A stretch of 64,000 nucleotides of DNA from Acholoe squamosa (GCA_949317995.1 OX439044.1:52780166-52844165), one strand, 5' to 3'. Positions 34,960 through 46,249 are shown, counted from the stretch's first letter. Made by a program: numbers and translations. Notes: generated by a model from the sequence alone, not told the origin.

Positions 34960-35230
34960 AAATACGGTCAGATTGACTTACACCATTTTGGTAGATGTCT
35001 TAGTTTTATAAGTACTATTCAGTGTGCAATCTTTAAACATGAGCACTGTAATTACAGCTGGTGATCTGTTCATTTTGGACAGGTCAACCATGTGGCAAGA
35101 CAGTCTGCACGTGTGACAAACATGTCAATGTAGTGATCAGGCACCACTCACTTACCTCACCCTCTTTTATCCAACGTCATCACCACACTCATCCTTTTAA
35201 TTTTTTATTTAAAAGAAAATAAGGGAAAAA
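34960..35230 (-). CDS. Repeat unit C, likely exon with splice donor
   Basis: Minus-strand ATG near 35083 opens NRSPAVITVLMFKDCTLNST and runs to a consensus-like donor ATGGTGTAAGTC near 34987. The corresponding position in unit B is ACCAAAAAGGTGTCAGCC. A second donor, GGTGAGGTAAGTG, lies near 35158. It follows a small ATG at about 35184 (MSVVMTLDKRG then stop) that has a homologue near 36655 (MIMEVMPHERG then stop). The units appear to be tandem copies of a gene with short 5' exons. No family recognised. Confidence 0.35.
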
Positions 35231-35529
35231 TAAAATAAGATGTAATCATTTATTCATGAAAAATTCTCATTTACATAATAAATAACCCCTAGGAGGTCAC
35301 ATGACCTTTGATACCTTTATCCAAGTCTCTTTTTCAACACATTTATTCAAGTGACTTTTCATAGGTAGACAAATAGTTCAATATTCACCACTTTTTCATC
35401 AGTTACCTAGTTATCTTTCAGGATGAATGTTATTATGAGTACAAATGTCATAAAACATTAAAAGTGTATAAATAAAATAACGAAAACATTACTTTAAATG
35501 TCAACATATTTACTTTGTTCACAGTTATA

Positions 35530-35841
35530 TTATAGAATTTCTACTGAATAGGTCTTGCTTTTGTCAGCCAATACACGTTTATGGTCTATATTGAAAAGAT
35601 ACGTTATCCGTTCTTTCACATTCAGGGAATTGACAATATCAAATATGACATACACCCTTGTAAATTCATCCCAAATATCACCGACAGACATCCTGGAAAA
35701 TACCCACTCTCCATATATAGAAATAAGTTCTTCCTTGTTGGAGTAGCATCCATGATATTTAATCTCCGACTTATGGTTTTTACATCCATAACATTCATCT
35801 TTTACTGTCCTATTAAACTCCCTGTGTAGTAAATAATGATA
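35530..35841 (-). CDS. Unidentified protein with clustered cysteines, no early ATG
   Basis: The frame is open for 104 codons, from just after a TAG at 35842-35844 to the TAA at 35530-35532, with convincing composition. It has a Cys-rich start (CYGCKNHKSEIKYHGC), then SNKEELISIYGEWVFSRM and a C-terminus rich in hydrophobic strands (RVYVIFDIVNSLNVKERIT). The first in-frame ATG leaves only 53 residues, so the true start is probably on a 5' exon. TTACTACACAG near 35832 would be a good splice acceptor, though using it shifts the frame. TATA-like ATATATG lies on the minus strand at 35923-35930. The CxxC...C pattern suggests a small metal-binding fold. I cannot name the family. Plus-strand frames here are its shadows. 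Confidence 0.5.
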   Translation of the reverse strand, partial: YHYLLHREFNRTVKDECYGCKNHKSEIKYHGCYSNKEELISIYGEWVFSRMSVGDIWDEFTRVYVIFDIVNSLNVKERITYLFNIDHKRVLADKSKTYSVEIL

Positions 35842-35922
35842 CTAACATTGTTGGTGATGATGTGTACAAGTCACAAAAAAAGAAGTTGTGTCTTTTAGTC
35901 TAGAGTCACAGTCATATATACC

Positions 35923-35930
35923 CTTCATAC
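35923..35930 (-). promoter_or_regulatory. TATA-like box
   Basis: Minus-strand GGGTATATATGAC, about 80 bases upstream of the open frame at 35841 and 45 bases upstream of an ATG near 35850 that opens a 12-codon frame. Confidence 0.4.
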
Positions 35931-36110
35931 TTTGCATTCTCACCTTACACTCAGAGTTTGACACGTTTTTCACAGTTAACACTTGAAAGAAAAGAAGCGT
36001 TTTATTTTATCTCCCCTTAGCATGTTGCACACACAATGTGTGAATGCTTGTTGCTATCACAATATTTGAATGAATAAGTACAAATAAAAGTAAAGAAAAA
36101 AACACGAAAG

Positions 36111-36510
36111 GTGGCGCCACCCACTCATTACGTTACTCTAACGTTTTGCTAGAAATAGGTAGTATTTTTAACTTCTACTTGACCTGAGTTAGAGTGTTGT
36201 AAGATTGATGGTGATTTATTGGTGATCAACATATATAAACTATGGATATATCAGTTTTATAATATTAAACATTTGGGCTAGGTGGCGCCACCCACCCCTT
36301 ACGTTGCACTGTTGTTTTACTCGTGTCACTCTTACACACCTTTTATGTGTCTACTCCCTCACACATCACTATATAAAGAGACTACTGTCTAGGTCATATG
36401 GCGCAACCCACTCATTACGTTACTCCATCGTTTTACTAGCGTCACTCCACGTTTTTGCCTTACACACCTTTTATGTAGCTTCTCCCTTGCATATCACTAT
36501 ATAAAGAGAC
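36111..36510 (+). promoter_or_regulatory. Triplicated promoter-like cassette
   Basis: GGTGGCGCCACCCACTCATT, GGTGGCGCCACCCACCCCTT and a variant with ATGGCGCAACCCACTCATT begin near 36111, 36281 and 36398, each followed by ACGTT and a TTTTRCT word. The last two are followed by ACACACCTTTTATGT and then CACTATATAAAGAGAC (TATA at 36370 and 36500). GGTGGCGCCACC is itself a palindrome. Downstream of the last TATA an ATG at 36568 opens 36 codons, but that region is also the start of a minus-strand small ORF. Confidence 0.55.
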
Positions 36511-36659
36511 TAGCATAGAGAAAGTAGTGGGGTGTTCGTGATAGTAGTGCCTCCCTCCTGTTGTCAAATGTTATGTCACAGTCTTCACAAAGATAAACTA
36601 CTGACACCTTCTCCTCCTTCATCCTCTTTCATGCGGCATCACCTCCATAATCATCCTTG

Positions 36660-36960
36660 TAAATTTTTTTTTTATTAAAAAATTTTATACCCAGTAAAAA
36701 CCCACCCCTGTCCCAAAGGGGCAGGGTAGGTTCACTAATTAAAATAATTGATTTTCTAAAAAAACAAAAAGGCTCCTAAATTTCTTTTTTTTGGGCTAGC
36801 TTTGGCTTGCCTTAAAAAAAAAAACTAAAGGCCCCAAAATCTTTTTTTATTTTGTCCTCTCATAAAAAAAAGGTACATACAATAGTAAAACCTACCAATG
36901 CTTAAATATTTCTTCTCGAGAAAAACTCAGACCTTTTATGCATAATTAACCCCACCCCTT
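36660..36960. other. Low-complexity T/A runs, no gene
   Basis: Runs of T and A (36665-36700, 36750-36870) with AGGGGCAGGG words. No coding signal. Confidence 0.5.
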
Positions 36961-37445
36961 GTTTACAAACAAGTGCTCACTTGACTACACCACGTGATCA
37001 AGGGGGTATGACCTATTATGTAAATGAGAACTAATCCTCTAATTAGGTCATAATGGCCGCAACAAGGGGTCACATGACTACACTGCATGATCAAGGGGGC
37101 TTGGTCTATTATGCAAATGAGCACTCATCCCCTAATTAGGTCATAATGGCCGCTACTTATTAGCATAAAGGGGTGGCCTATTATGCAAATGAGGGGTCAC
37201 ATGACCAAATGGAGGTCTCTAATTGGCTAAGGGGGTGTGGTCACCATTGGGTCCAGGTCACTAATCCCCTAATTAGGTCACATGGTGGTCACCACCAAAT
37301 TAGGTCATGTGGTGATATCACATGATCACCTAAGTAGGTCACATTGGGGTCACGTGACCAAATGGAGGCCTCTGATTAGCTGCATCCCGGGTGAGTAATA
37401 TCCTGTAGTTAGCTATAGTCCTGTTCCGATGTATTATATACTACT
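36961..37445 (-). repeat. Right terminal inverted repeat and regulatory-site array
   Basis: The outer ~100 bp match the left end. Octamer ATGCAAAT occurs at 37111-37118 and 37183-37190. CCTAATTAGGTCA words recur at 37039, 37130, 37265 and 37300. TCACGTGACC and TCACATGACC E-box-like words and an ATTGGCTAA CCAAT box are present. The module order differs from the left array, so the ends evolve by module duplication. Confidence 0.8.
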
Positions 37446-37451
37446 AAGAAT
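37446..37451 (+). repeat. 6 bp target site duplication, right
   Basis: AAGAAT, identical to 27380-27385. Confidence 0.85.
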
Positions 37452-39749
37452 CGTCACAATTGATTTAGAGTGATTAAGGACAGTGTAGGAGGTTCGCTTT
37501 GGATTTTCCTTTACAGCCTTGACATCACTTAACCTTGTTTGTGAAAGCACTTTGCACACTTCAGTCAAAACAAGCTGAAAAGGCATTTGCTAGATGGTTT
37601 TAATGCAACCGGCTGATTACGATTTCCACAGCAGCGGTTGTAGTTGTCAGCAGAGCAATAGAGCATTATCAATGTCTTTATAAAGGTTCTGTGTGCGATG
37701 GCTTGTGCAGTGGTTCAGCAAAAATGGCGAATATTTCCTCTGGGATATCAACCTGGGACTTGCAGACACGGCTAAGAGGAGGCTCTTGCAACTGGGCTAT
37801 AGCTGTTGGAGCCTATGCATGTCCAGATTAGCGTGGAGGTATGTGTGTGTGTGGGGGGGGGGGGGAGGTGTAGATAGAGAATGGGTTTTTTGCCAAGATC
37901 CCCAGATGATGAAACAAAATTCCACTCCTGCCTTATTTAGAGGGTTCTGCATATTGGGTCTTGGTAGGTTGGAATCAGGCTAAATGGTTTAGGACTGTTG
38001 CTGGAAGCAATACCCCACAGTCAATTACATTCTCAGGATCAGGTCCCAAATAGTGGCAGAGATAAGTGCCAACTCAACTGGTAGCGTTTTATAGTGACCT
38101 TTCCTACTAGTTGGAACTAAGGTCCAGATAATTATGTCCTTCGGGGTTTACACACTTTTGTTTGTTTTATCTGAAAAAAAGTCTCGAGAAGAACATGTCA
38201 CCATTTTGATCGTCCCCGTCATCCCAGTCATACAACACAATGACTTGACCATGTCTCATTCCCATTGAATGGACTATTGATTTAAATAAACCCTCGCATA
38301 TTCAATCAGAGATATATCAAACAGAGACAATGTTTGGAAAACTATGGCGACTTGATTTATTATTTTGTTGACTCTTAATCTTTTGCAACTATGTGTCACA
38401 TAAACCCACTATGTATATAATGTGGCAGGAGAACCTGGCTTGCGATGAGATGGTGCAGTGGCCAGGTAGGCTGTGATGATATGTTTTCCAAGTAAAGGGT
38501 GTTTCACTGTTCTGGGATAGTGGGATGGGTTATTTCCATGCCTTTACACATTGGGTAAAATTTTCATTCACTCCTTTCAAGGTCAGGGAGTCCAAGTTAT
38601 TTCACCCTTTTTTTACCTTAAAAAAGAAATGCCTACTAGTACCTGGGTATAGTGCTCATTCATTAACTTTAAATGAGTACTTGGTGTGTTTCTCCCTAGA
38701 TCCCATTGTTCTCAACTTTCAATAAACTGCATTTCTAAATCTTTCAACCGTGACTTAAGATGAGATCTTTGGCCTCTTTTTGTCGTGGCAACTACTTGAG
38801 CTGAAAGATTACAATTTCACGAGGACCTTTACACTACGAACACAGAGGTATTGCTTTCATTGCCGTTTGTAAGCATTCTGTAATTTGGCTTTCTTATTGC
38901 TATGGCAAAGGCTCAATGATTTTACCCCGAAGTCCACCTGGATTTCTTTAACAGGAAATTTTAGTATATAATTATTATGCACTCTCAGCCGTGATTGTAA
39001 ATGGTCAATACATACCGCTGTAGTACATACACTAGAACCCAAATCAGCTCATTGGGTTTGTACTAACTGCTAACATCAACTTCTCAGGTAGTCCCAAATA
39101 ATAAGCACTGTAAAACTGGAGCGCTGGGCTGACAGTGTGTGACATGATCTGCGAACGCAATCTGTGAAAGTACTTATCACATATGTTCAATGTATCGTCT
39201 ACCATGAGACTATTAACACTTGAATAGTAAGTAATAATAGGCCTAAAGCTTGGGGGAGTGTCGACGGAGGATCCTGGTTACTGGGGCTAACTCCGCTGGA
39301 GAGATAAGGAATCTGAGCTGGGATCTTATCAATTTGTGATAAAAGATGGTAAAGGGGGAAAGCAAAGAAAATGTCATTCGGCATCACTATAGTGGAGACT
39401 CCACTACACGATTTTGAGTGGACAGGCATCTGGGATATGAATAATGAAGAGCTATGTGATAAAGGAATATGACTACTGTCACAGAATATATATGTGGTAC
39501 ACAAAATGTACTGTGGTTCTGATGTTGGGTCCACTGTTATTCGATAGGACAATTGGAGAATGTTCCTGTAACACTGATATGACCTGTAGTTTCAGCTGCC
39601 GATTCAGGATTTTGAAAAGGAGGGGACAGGCCCCTTGTTTAAGATTAATGTTTTTCCCCACTAAATCTATGGTTAAAAAAGGCAAAATAAGCTCCTAGTG
39701 TACTGGCAAAAGGGAGGAGGCGTGCGCCCCTGCCCCATTTAAATCCGCC
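37452..39749. other. No recognised gene; contains a dispersed repeat at 38980-39150
   Basis: The segment 38980-39150 (CACTCTCAGCCGTGATTG, GTAGTACATACACTA, CACTGTAAAACTGG) matches 44215-44400 in the same orientation. The rest shows no coding pattern; a G run lies at 37853-37865. Confidence 0.5.
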
Positions 39750-40625
39750 ACCTATACTTTTATATATATAAAGAAAATAAAGGGAGTCAAAAGGAGAGTC
39801 AAGGCTTGCATTCAGATTGACTACGCTTTCTGATGAAAGGGAGTCAACTGACTCTCTTAAGGGAGTCCAGGATTTGCCTTCAAATTGACTCCCCTTTACA
39901 CTAAAGGAGAGTCCAGGTCACCTTTGACTCCCTTCCAAAAGGGAGTCTGGACAATCTTTGACTCCCTTTTGGGAAGATACAATTATTCTAAATAACAGTT
40001 ATAACTAGACCCATAGTGTCTAGATATCAAGTGTAATGCCAGTCATACTTCATCTTGTACACTTGTGCTTTGCATGACGAAGGACATAGCAGGGATTCTG
40101 AACTTCCCTCAGTGTACATTAGTTGAAGTGACAAAGCAGTTGACTCACTATAGATTTAGCTTTCTGATATCGGTACACAATGGGTGTCTAAGGCTTTTGA
40201 GCATGGTTAAATTGCCCATATATCAAGTAGTTTGTGTTATTCTACTGTATCCCATTTTGAGGGTATGGATTGATCCTGTGATAATTACTTTTTTTTCAAT
40301 ATAAATTTGTTTGTCTTATTTCTGATCAAAACAAAGATTAGTGCATCCAGATAGATCCTCTATGGAGATAGTGCCTCCACCTTCGGAAATCATTTTGCTT
40401 GACTCCCCCTGGCATACCCTGACTCCCTTCGGGAGTCCAGCTCACCCATGACTCCCTTATTCACCATTGGCTCTCTCAGACTTTGTCAAAAGGGAGTCAG
40501 GATCTTGTGCCTCTGAACATAAAGGGAGTCAGATAACCTGAGAAGGGAGTCAGGGAAACATTGACTCCCTTTTTATACACCAGACTCCCTTTGTGACTCT
40601 GTTTATTCTCTCTGTATACATTGGG
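39750..40625. mobile_element. Fold-back element with AAGGGAGTC arrays at both ends
   Basis: At least 13 exact AGGGAGTC or GACTCCCT words cluster at 39779-39966 and 40425-40602, in both orientations, around a 0.4 kb core without them. The edges are also inverted: TATATAAAGAAAATAAAGGG on the left resembles the reverse complement of GACTCTGTTTATTCTC on the right. No coding capacity. Confidence 0.65.
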
Positions 40626-40994
40626 GGTAATTAGGGACGTCACTGCCTTATTGACGCTACATGCACACTTAGATCTACCCAATTTGGAACAAAAGGTACC
40701 AATATAGTGGATCATTGTACTAGATTTCCGTTTGACACTCTGCAGGTATGCTATTTAGAGGAAGAGTTCCTGCTCCACTATGGTGGATTAACCTAAAGAC
40801 GACCGTTCCTGTGGAGGTTTTCAATAAGGGAAATGTAGTAGCTAATATCTTTGAGTCTAAAAGGTCCTTAGGGTTCCCCTAGGTAATAAGTGAAAAACAA
40901 TTATTTGGGCTTTTGGACCAATTACCTTTCTCAAATCCATGTGTAAGTTTATCTATTGTTGTTCATCATTTCTAAGACCATCTCAGTTAGTCTA

Positions 40995-41614
40995 TTTTCA
41001 CCTTGAGATGACCACCTTTCACCTTGAGCTGACCACTTGATAACTACTCTTTTAATGGGGTTATGTTCATTAAACTATCATTTGAAAAAAAAAGAAAAAG
41101 TGTCTTCTACAGATATGCAGTAAAATCAAGAAGCTTCAGGGAACCTATACTATTCTTGGTAAAATGGCCTAATTTAAACTATTGCATCATAAGGAAATTA
41201 TGTTTTTATAGTGACTCAATTAGAATGGAAATTGGAGGCAATTTTATGGCCATGGATATTGTATATCTCATCAAAATATAAGTGGTTTTCCAACCCTGCA
41301 TTATAGAGGCTTTGTTTTTAATGTACTTTTATAGACCTTCAATATGGACTAAAATAATCCATTACTTAACTTTATCATCACAATCTCAGTATCAAATAGT
41401 TCCTCTACTTAGTAATAACCATAGAATTACAGTAAAGATTGAAATGTATGCATCAGACCATAATCCAGTGAACATTTCTATCCCAAACTATTCTGGCCAT
41501 GAATCTTGTGATGTTATCCTACATAATCAATGGTTTCTATTCGATTAAATGCCCAAACAGGTGTATAAGGAGTGGTTGACTCAAGGTGAAATGGTGGTCA
41601 TCTCAAGGTGAAAT
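40995..41614. mobile_element. TIR element with TTTCACCTTGAGATGACCACC ends
   Basis: The left arm 40995-41036 and the reverse complement of 41572-41614 agree over about 42 bp, including TTTCACCTTGAG twice in each arm. A related single arm lies at 58225-58256. The interior frames (41063-41281, 41282-41548) have no recognisable domain and are AT-rich, so I do not call them genes. Confidence 0.75.
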
Positions 41615-42800
41615 TGGTATGTTCTAGGAAATAAGTCCTATACAGAAAGTATTTAACATTTCTGCACTTTTCCTTATGCTATCATTTAGCAAAGATATTT
41701 ACATAATGCCTAGAGTCAAAATGTTGTATATGTGAGCACTTGTCATCTTCAAATTATCTAACCTAACCTAAGTTGGAGAATTCTGATGAAATGACCTGCT
41801 GGTCATGGTAAAAACCATTCAAACATGGGAACTTTAGTGTATTATCATGCAATGACAATTACTTTATATATGCCAGGACATCATTCTATAGGGTACTATA
41901 ACACCTCTATCTCAATAATATTAGGGTTTAAGACCAATGCACTACATGTGAAAGTGAGAAAAACAAGCAGACAGGTGGTCGACTCTAGGTATGTGGTCGT
42001 CTTTTGGTTAATCTACCCTAATGGTATACCAAGGTCAAACACAAACACCAAGTTTAGTCATTATCACCACCCCTATGACTTAAAGTTCAGATATTATATT
42101 CCAAAACTGGCGTGACAGTACATAGGAGGCTTAGTAACTCTTCAATTAATCTCGTAATTATGACAATCAGGATTTGTACTTAACTTGGGAGCCATCACCC
42201 TTTGGAGGTTAATTAATCTTTCATCCATCAGGCCAAGGTACTGAAGGATAAAGAGGGGATTGTAGCCCTTTGGCAGTATAGAGGATTTTATAATTATATC
42301 AATATTGAAGATACTCGGGAGCTTTAATCTATAGCTGCGTATTCATAAATCAAAAGCTGCGTATTCAGAAAACTTATGTTTCTTTAAATAGGGTTAGTTA
42401 TGTGAACTTCATATTGAATGAGATACATTCTTGCTATAGGTTCTGATTTTCACTGATTCATTCAAAGTGCTAATCTATTTCTAATCTCTTTCTTTTCTTT
42501 TTGCAGGTATGCATCATCCTCAAATGTAACAGTCGGTAGTAGGAAGCGGTAACGTTTTCATTTCAAACATCTCACCAGTGTCTAGAGAAGCCAGATTATT
42601 TAGAACCTTCAATGACAACAGATATGTTTTTGGTATCTGAACTAGTGTCTCTTTTAAGATTTAGATTAATGGACAAAGGTCTTCTCTTGCGAAGCAAACA
42701 ACAATGTTATAATCTTAATATGAGGTTCTTATTTGCTTTGAGAGACTTAAGCCATTCTTCCATTATCAACCGTCAGGCTATCGGGCAGGGTTCTGGACAT
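41615..42800. other. No recognised feature
   Basis: AT-rich, no repeats or coding support. A TTTCTTTTCTTTTTGCAG pyrimidine tract with AG at 42489-42506 resembles a splice acceptor, but the following frame is soon closed. Confidence 0.35.
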
Positions 42801-43066
42801 CTGGAGGCCATTTCTTAACACACTACGACTGCTCACCCTCAAGTCGTATTGGATACCTTTAATTTAGTGACATTACAGCCCAATAGTATAGTCATATAGT
42901 GTCTGCAGCACTACGGCTACCCTGCCAAATGCTATATAATTACTACATAAGTCTTGATCATACAGAGCAGTCATAGAGCACTAGCTACGATTAGTGACAA
43001 TAAGATTTTTGGTTTCAACTCGTAGTGGTTGTGTGCAGTCGTAGTGCCTTAAGAAATGGCCTCCAG
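42801..43066. mobile_element. 266 bp TIR MITE
   Basis: CTGGAGGCCATTTCTTAA then CTACGACTGC at the left is repeated inverted at the right end (43034-43066) with a 4-base difference. A subterminal TCGTAG/CTACGA word is repeated inside. No clear target duplication. Confidence 0.75.
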
Positions 43067-45179
43067 ACTGCAAGTTCCCATTCATTCCCCAACTGCGACC
43101 TGTAAGGCATTTCTCAAGATGATACGACTATGCTCTGTCAAATCATAGTGGGATCCCTCACTCTAATGTCCTTACATCCTTACATTCAGTGGTCACTGAT
43201 GATCACACTGGTACGGCTGCCATACAAACCCCTATATTATAATAACTATGTTAAGTGCTACAGACCAGGTGTAGTGTATTGCCTACGATCTCCCACTCTA
43301 ATATTTAGGGTTTCAAATAATAGTTGATTTGTTCAGCCTTACCATGTTGAGAAATCCCTTCCTGGACATCAGTAGTTCATTTCCTACATGGACTTGAATC
43401 ATCAAGAGACAAATATCTTATAATTATAATATTCCAAGATTATATCTGCTATAGAACGTACAAAGAGATTATAGCTTATCTAGAATGTGTTTGCCCTTAG
43501 TATTCCTAAGTGAGGAAGGATCAGCCTACTTGCAGACATGTTATATGGAAAGGGTGAGTCATATCTATTCTCTCAAAAATCACCCAAGGGTATTGGATAG
43601 ATGGACCTAGAACTGTTAGTCTGTCAGACTGGAGGATTTGTTTAGGAGATTAGCAGTGAACATACGGTTAATTACATAATAGGCGGATAGACTAATCAGG
43701 CAAGCTGTAGATGTAATGACACAAATATGCAACAGGCAAGAGCAAGAGAAGGGATATCTCTTGCACTACCTGATGAGATACTGCTCACAAATCTTTGACA
43801 TTGAGTTTAACTGAACAGGGGCTCTTTTTCTGAGGGGAGGTAAGAAAGTCCAACTACATGTTTGGTAAATTTTGCTCACATTAAGAATATGTATTTAACT
43901 CCAGTAAACAAGACTATTGTCTTGAGAATAATAAGTACCTATTGAAAACATCATTCAGAATTGAAATAATCGCATATTCACGGGAACGATAAATGTGTTA
44001 CATAGAGTTCTGGGAAGGTACCATTTCCTTAAACAATCTTTCACTTCTCGCTATCACTTAGAACTGGCATCTAATATGTGTGTGGTTATCTTTTATGATC
44101 GGTCATCAATTTGCTTTTGGTCGCCCCCTGAGAACAATTAATATTATAGATGGACCAGGCTCATGCCAAATCATACCAATTGTACCAGAGTGGATGAATG
44201 CATCGTGTCATCTCCTACACTCTCAGCCCGAATTGTAAATAGGCAGCACATACCGGTGTAGTACATACACTACAACCCCAGAAATGTCAAAAGAATTGGA
44301 CTAACATGAACTACCAGTGTAGACCCGCATAATAAGCGACCCACTGTAAAACTGGTGGGCTAGGCTGACAAAATATGACGCTGGGATATTGTGTGTCAGG
44401 AAGCCTGTGCCACCCTGTGATAACTGATGTGCACTGAAGCCGCATGCATCTAATATGGGGTAACATACAGGAAATGTATGGCCTGTTACAAATTATGGGG
44501 TTATAGGGACAAGAATTTAGCTGAACTCGATGTGCAACCAGATTCCTATTCCTCCTGCCAGTCACCGCAGGATATGTATGTAATTATAAATGATATGGAT
44601 GTACAAAGAATGATTCTGTGGTCAGTTATAACTGTTTTGATGTTTTTATCGGGGATGCCACTCACTGATCAATGATCCTAATTTTCTGGGCTCCCAATAG
44701 AAAATGCCCACAGGAAATGACTTAAAAAATTCGGAATTCTAAAACAAATTAGGAAAAGTGGAATCTATCTAGAGCTGTGATGTGGGTAGGTGGAGGTGGG
44801 CGCTCGGCCCTTCACCCACTGTTCAGAATTTCCCCCCATTTCCATGGATTTCCATTTCTGAGAAACAAACCCTTTTCATGAAAGACAGGGTCGATGGTCT
44901 AGGTCTCAGAAATGTTCACCAATTTCAGAAAATGCGGGCCAGGCCACCCTTTCCTCCTATGTCATGGCCGAGATATTGCTTCATACATTGCAATGACTCG
45001 GTGCCAGATCATGCCATGCCGATTTGGCCAAGATGATTCATATTGTAAAATAATTTCAGGGTTGAACTCTTTTAGCAAAGTATATGAAGTAACCCTGAGC
45101 GAAATGGGAGCCGAAATAGAGTGGACGGACCTGAGGCAAATAATTGATACATGGTACAAGTACGACTGGTCTACGTATT
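43067..45179. other. No recognised gene; dispersed repeat at 44215-44400
   Basis: 44215-44400 is the second copy of the 38980-39150 repeat. Overlapping frames at 44311-45252 have no motifs. The stretch just downstream belongs to the non-LTR relic. Confidence 0.45.
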
Positions 45180-45640
45180 CAAAGACATATCCATAGGCAG
45201 CGATTCTCTGCAGATTGTATATCCTTGACAGAGACATCACTTGCACTGTCAATTACAATCAAAGCATAGTCGAGGTATGTAAGGATCATCTGCTTATAGA
45301 GCAGCATAGATACTTCTTTATCTATTATCCAAGCAACCTTTTCAGTTCATAAGCCTTATTCAGGATGGTGTTCTTGACCATGGTGCAACCGATGTTGATC
45401 GATGATTACACTGAGGTAATTGAACTTTACTACCCGCTCAAGGGTATTTCGGCCAATATTTAGTTTATATGGGTAGGAAGAGCCCTGTCTGAATGCACCC
45501 ACAACACTTGTTTCACTGACATGTATAGCTAAATCATCCGCATACATTGAGAATTGACTGTTTTTAAGGCATTGAGTGACGCCATTGATGTACATGACAA
45601 AGAGCAGAGGCCCCAGGAATGATCCGTGCATGGTCTGCAT
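45180..45640 (-). pseudogene. Non-LTR retrotransposon RT relic (minus strand)
   Basis: The minus frame at 45640-45356 begins within the RT palm: GSFLGPLLFVMYINGV, then FSMYADDLAIHV with the YADD catalytic box. After an internal loss it resumes at ERVVKFNYLSVIIDQ, the post-palm K-x-L-x-V-x-x-D motif. A second frame at about 45305-45180 carries the thumb, LLYKQMILTYLDYALIVI and ENRCLWICL. The order matches LINE-type pol, but the 5' part, endonuclease and first catalytic aspartate are missing. Dead copy, probably of a different subfamily from the relic at 11740. Confidence 0.85.
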
Positions 45641-45990
45641 GATTTTTTCTCTCTATCTTATTCAATTTTTTGAAATGAATATAAGGGAAAGGTTTCATCC
45701 AACAATATCAATTTATCTCCCTTTCCATTTTATATTCACGTACAATGCCATCCAACATTGTCAACGTTGGTGCCACACTGGACAATTGTGTATAGCCAAG
45801 CAAAAAGGGTCCCCCAGGGGAAAAGTCAATTTTTAAATTCAGGCCATGAACATTCCAATGATATATCACATGAGAAAATATATCTGCTAGTTTTAGAATT
45901 ACAGCTCTATTAACTTAGATGGTTACTGACCTACTCAAATCCAAAATAAGGTCTACCTTGTATATTTCACGAGATATATCAGATGATATG

Positions 45991-46132
45991 TATAAGTTCA
46001 TGTGTTGATCGAGTGTACCGGTAATAATTAATAACGAGACATTATAATAATTATAACAATAAATATGGAATAACTAAGAAGACATTGGGTTTGGTGAGAA
46101 TTGACTTTGTCAATATCAATCCTATACATGCC
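45991..46132 (-). repeat. Split direct repeat B2
   Basis: TTGATCGAGTGTACCGGTAA through CCTATACATGCC, matching 46452-46592 with only a few differences. Confidence 0.9.
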
Positions 46133-46249
46133 TTTATTAAATAAGACAATAATTTACAATACAATATAACCACAATATATAGACATATAAACAATATACA
46201 ATACAATATAATAATAATATATACAATAATCACAATATATCACAGTAAG

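Larger units (their letters stand above)
27386..37445. mobile_element. 10,060 bp Polinton/Maverick-like element
   Basis: Both ends read AGTAGTATATAAT when viewed from outside. The terminal inverted repeats agree at 87 of the first 98 positions by eye. The block is flanked by the 6 bp duplication AAGAAT. AG...CT termini, long inverted repeats and 6 bp duplications are the hallmarks of Polinton/Maverick-class elements, which integrate by a retrovirus-like integrase. Autonomous members are usually 15-20 kb and encode protein-primed polymerase B, integrase, adenovirus-type protease, packaging ATPase and capsid proteins, and I recognise none of these here. The interior instead holds short, often broken or apparently spliced genes on both strands, with TATA boxes and duplicated promoter blocks. 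It may be a non-autonomous derivative, a decayed copy or a new family. Two smaller elements have inserted into it (30470-30684, 31298-31561). Confidence 0.75.

Noticed and set aside
27386-37445. Herpesvirus/piggyBac hybrid (Teratorn-like) element
   Set aside because: The flanking duplication is 6 bp AAGAAT, not TTAA, and no herpesvirus-type gene or piggyBac transposase was seen. Its size is also far too small.
41063-41548. Two adjacent plus-strand ORFs inside the 40995-41614 TIR element as a transposase
   Set aside because: The sequence is AT-rich, with no DDE/D or zinc-finger motif, and the frames only abut by chance.
46051-46233. Minus-strand 60-residue hydrophobic ORF in the A2-B2 spacer
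   Set aside because: It translates an AT-rich non-coding spacer of the retrotransposon end.
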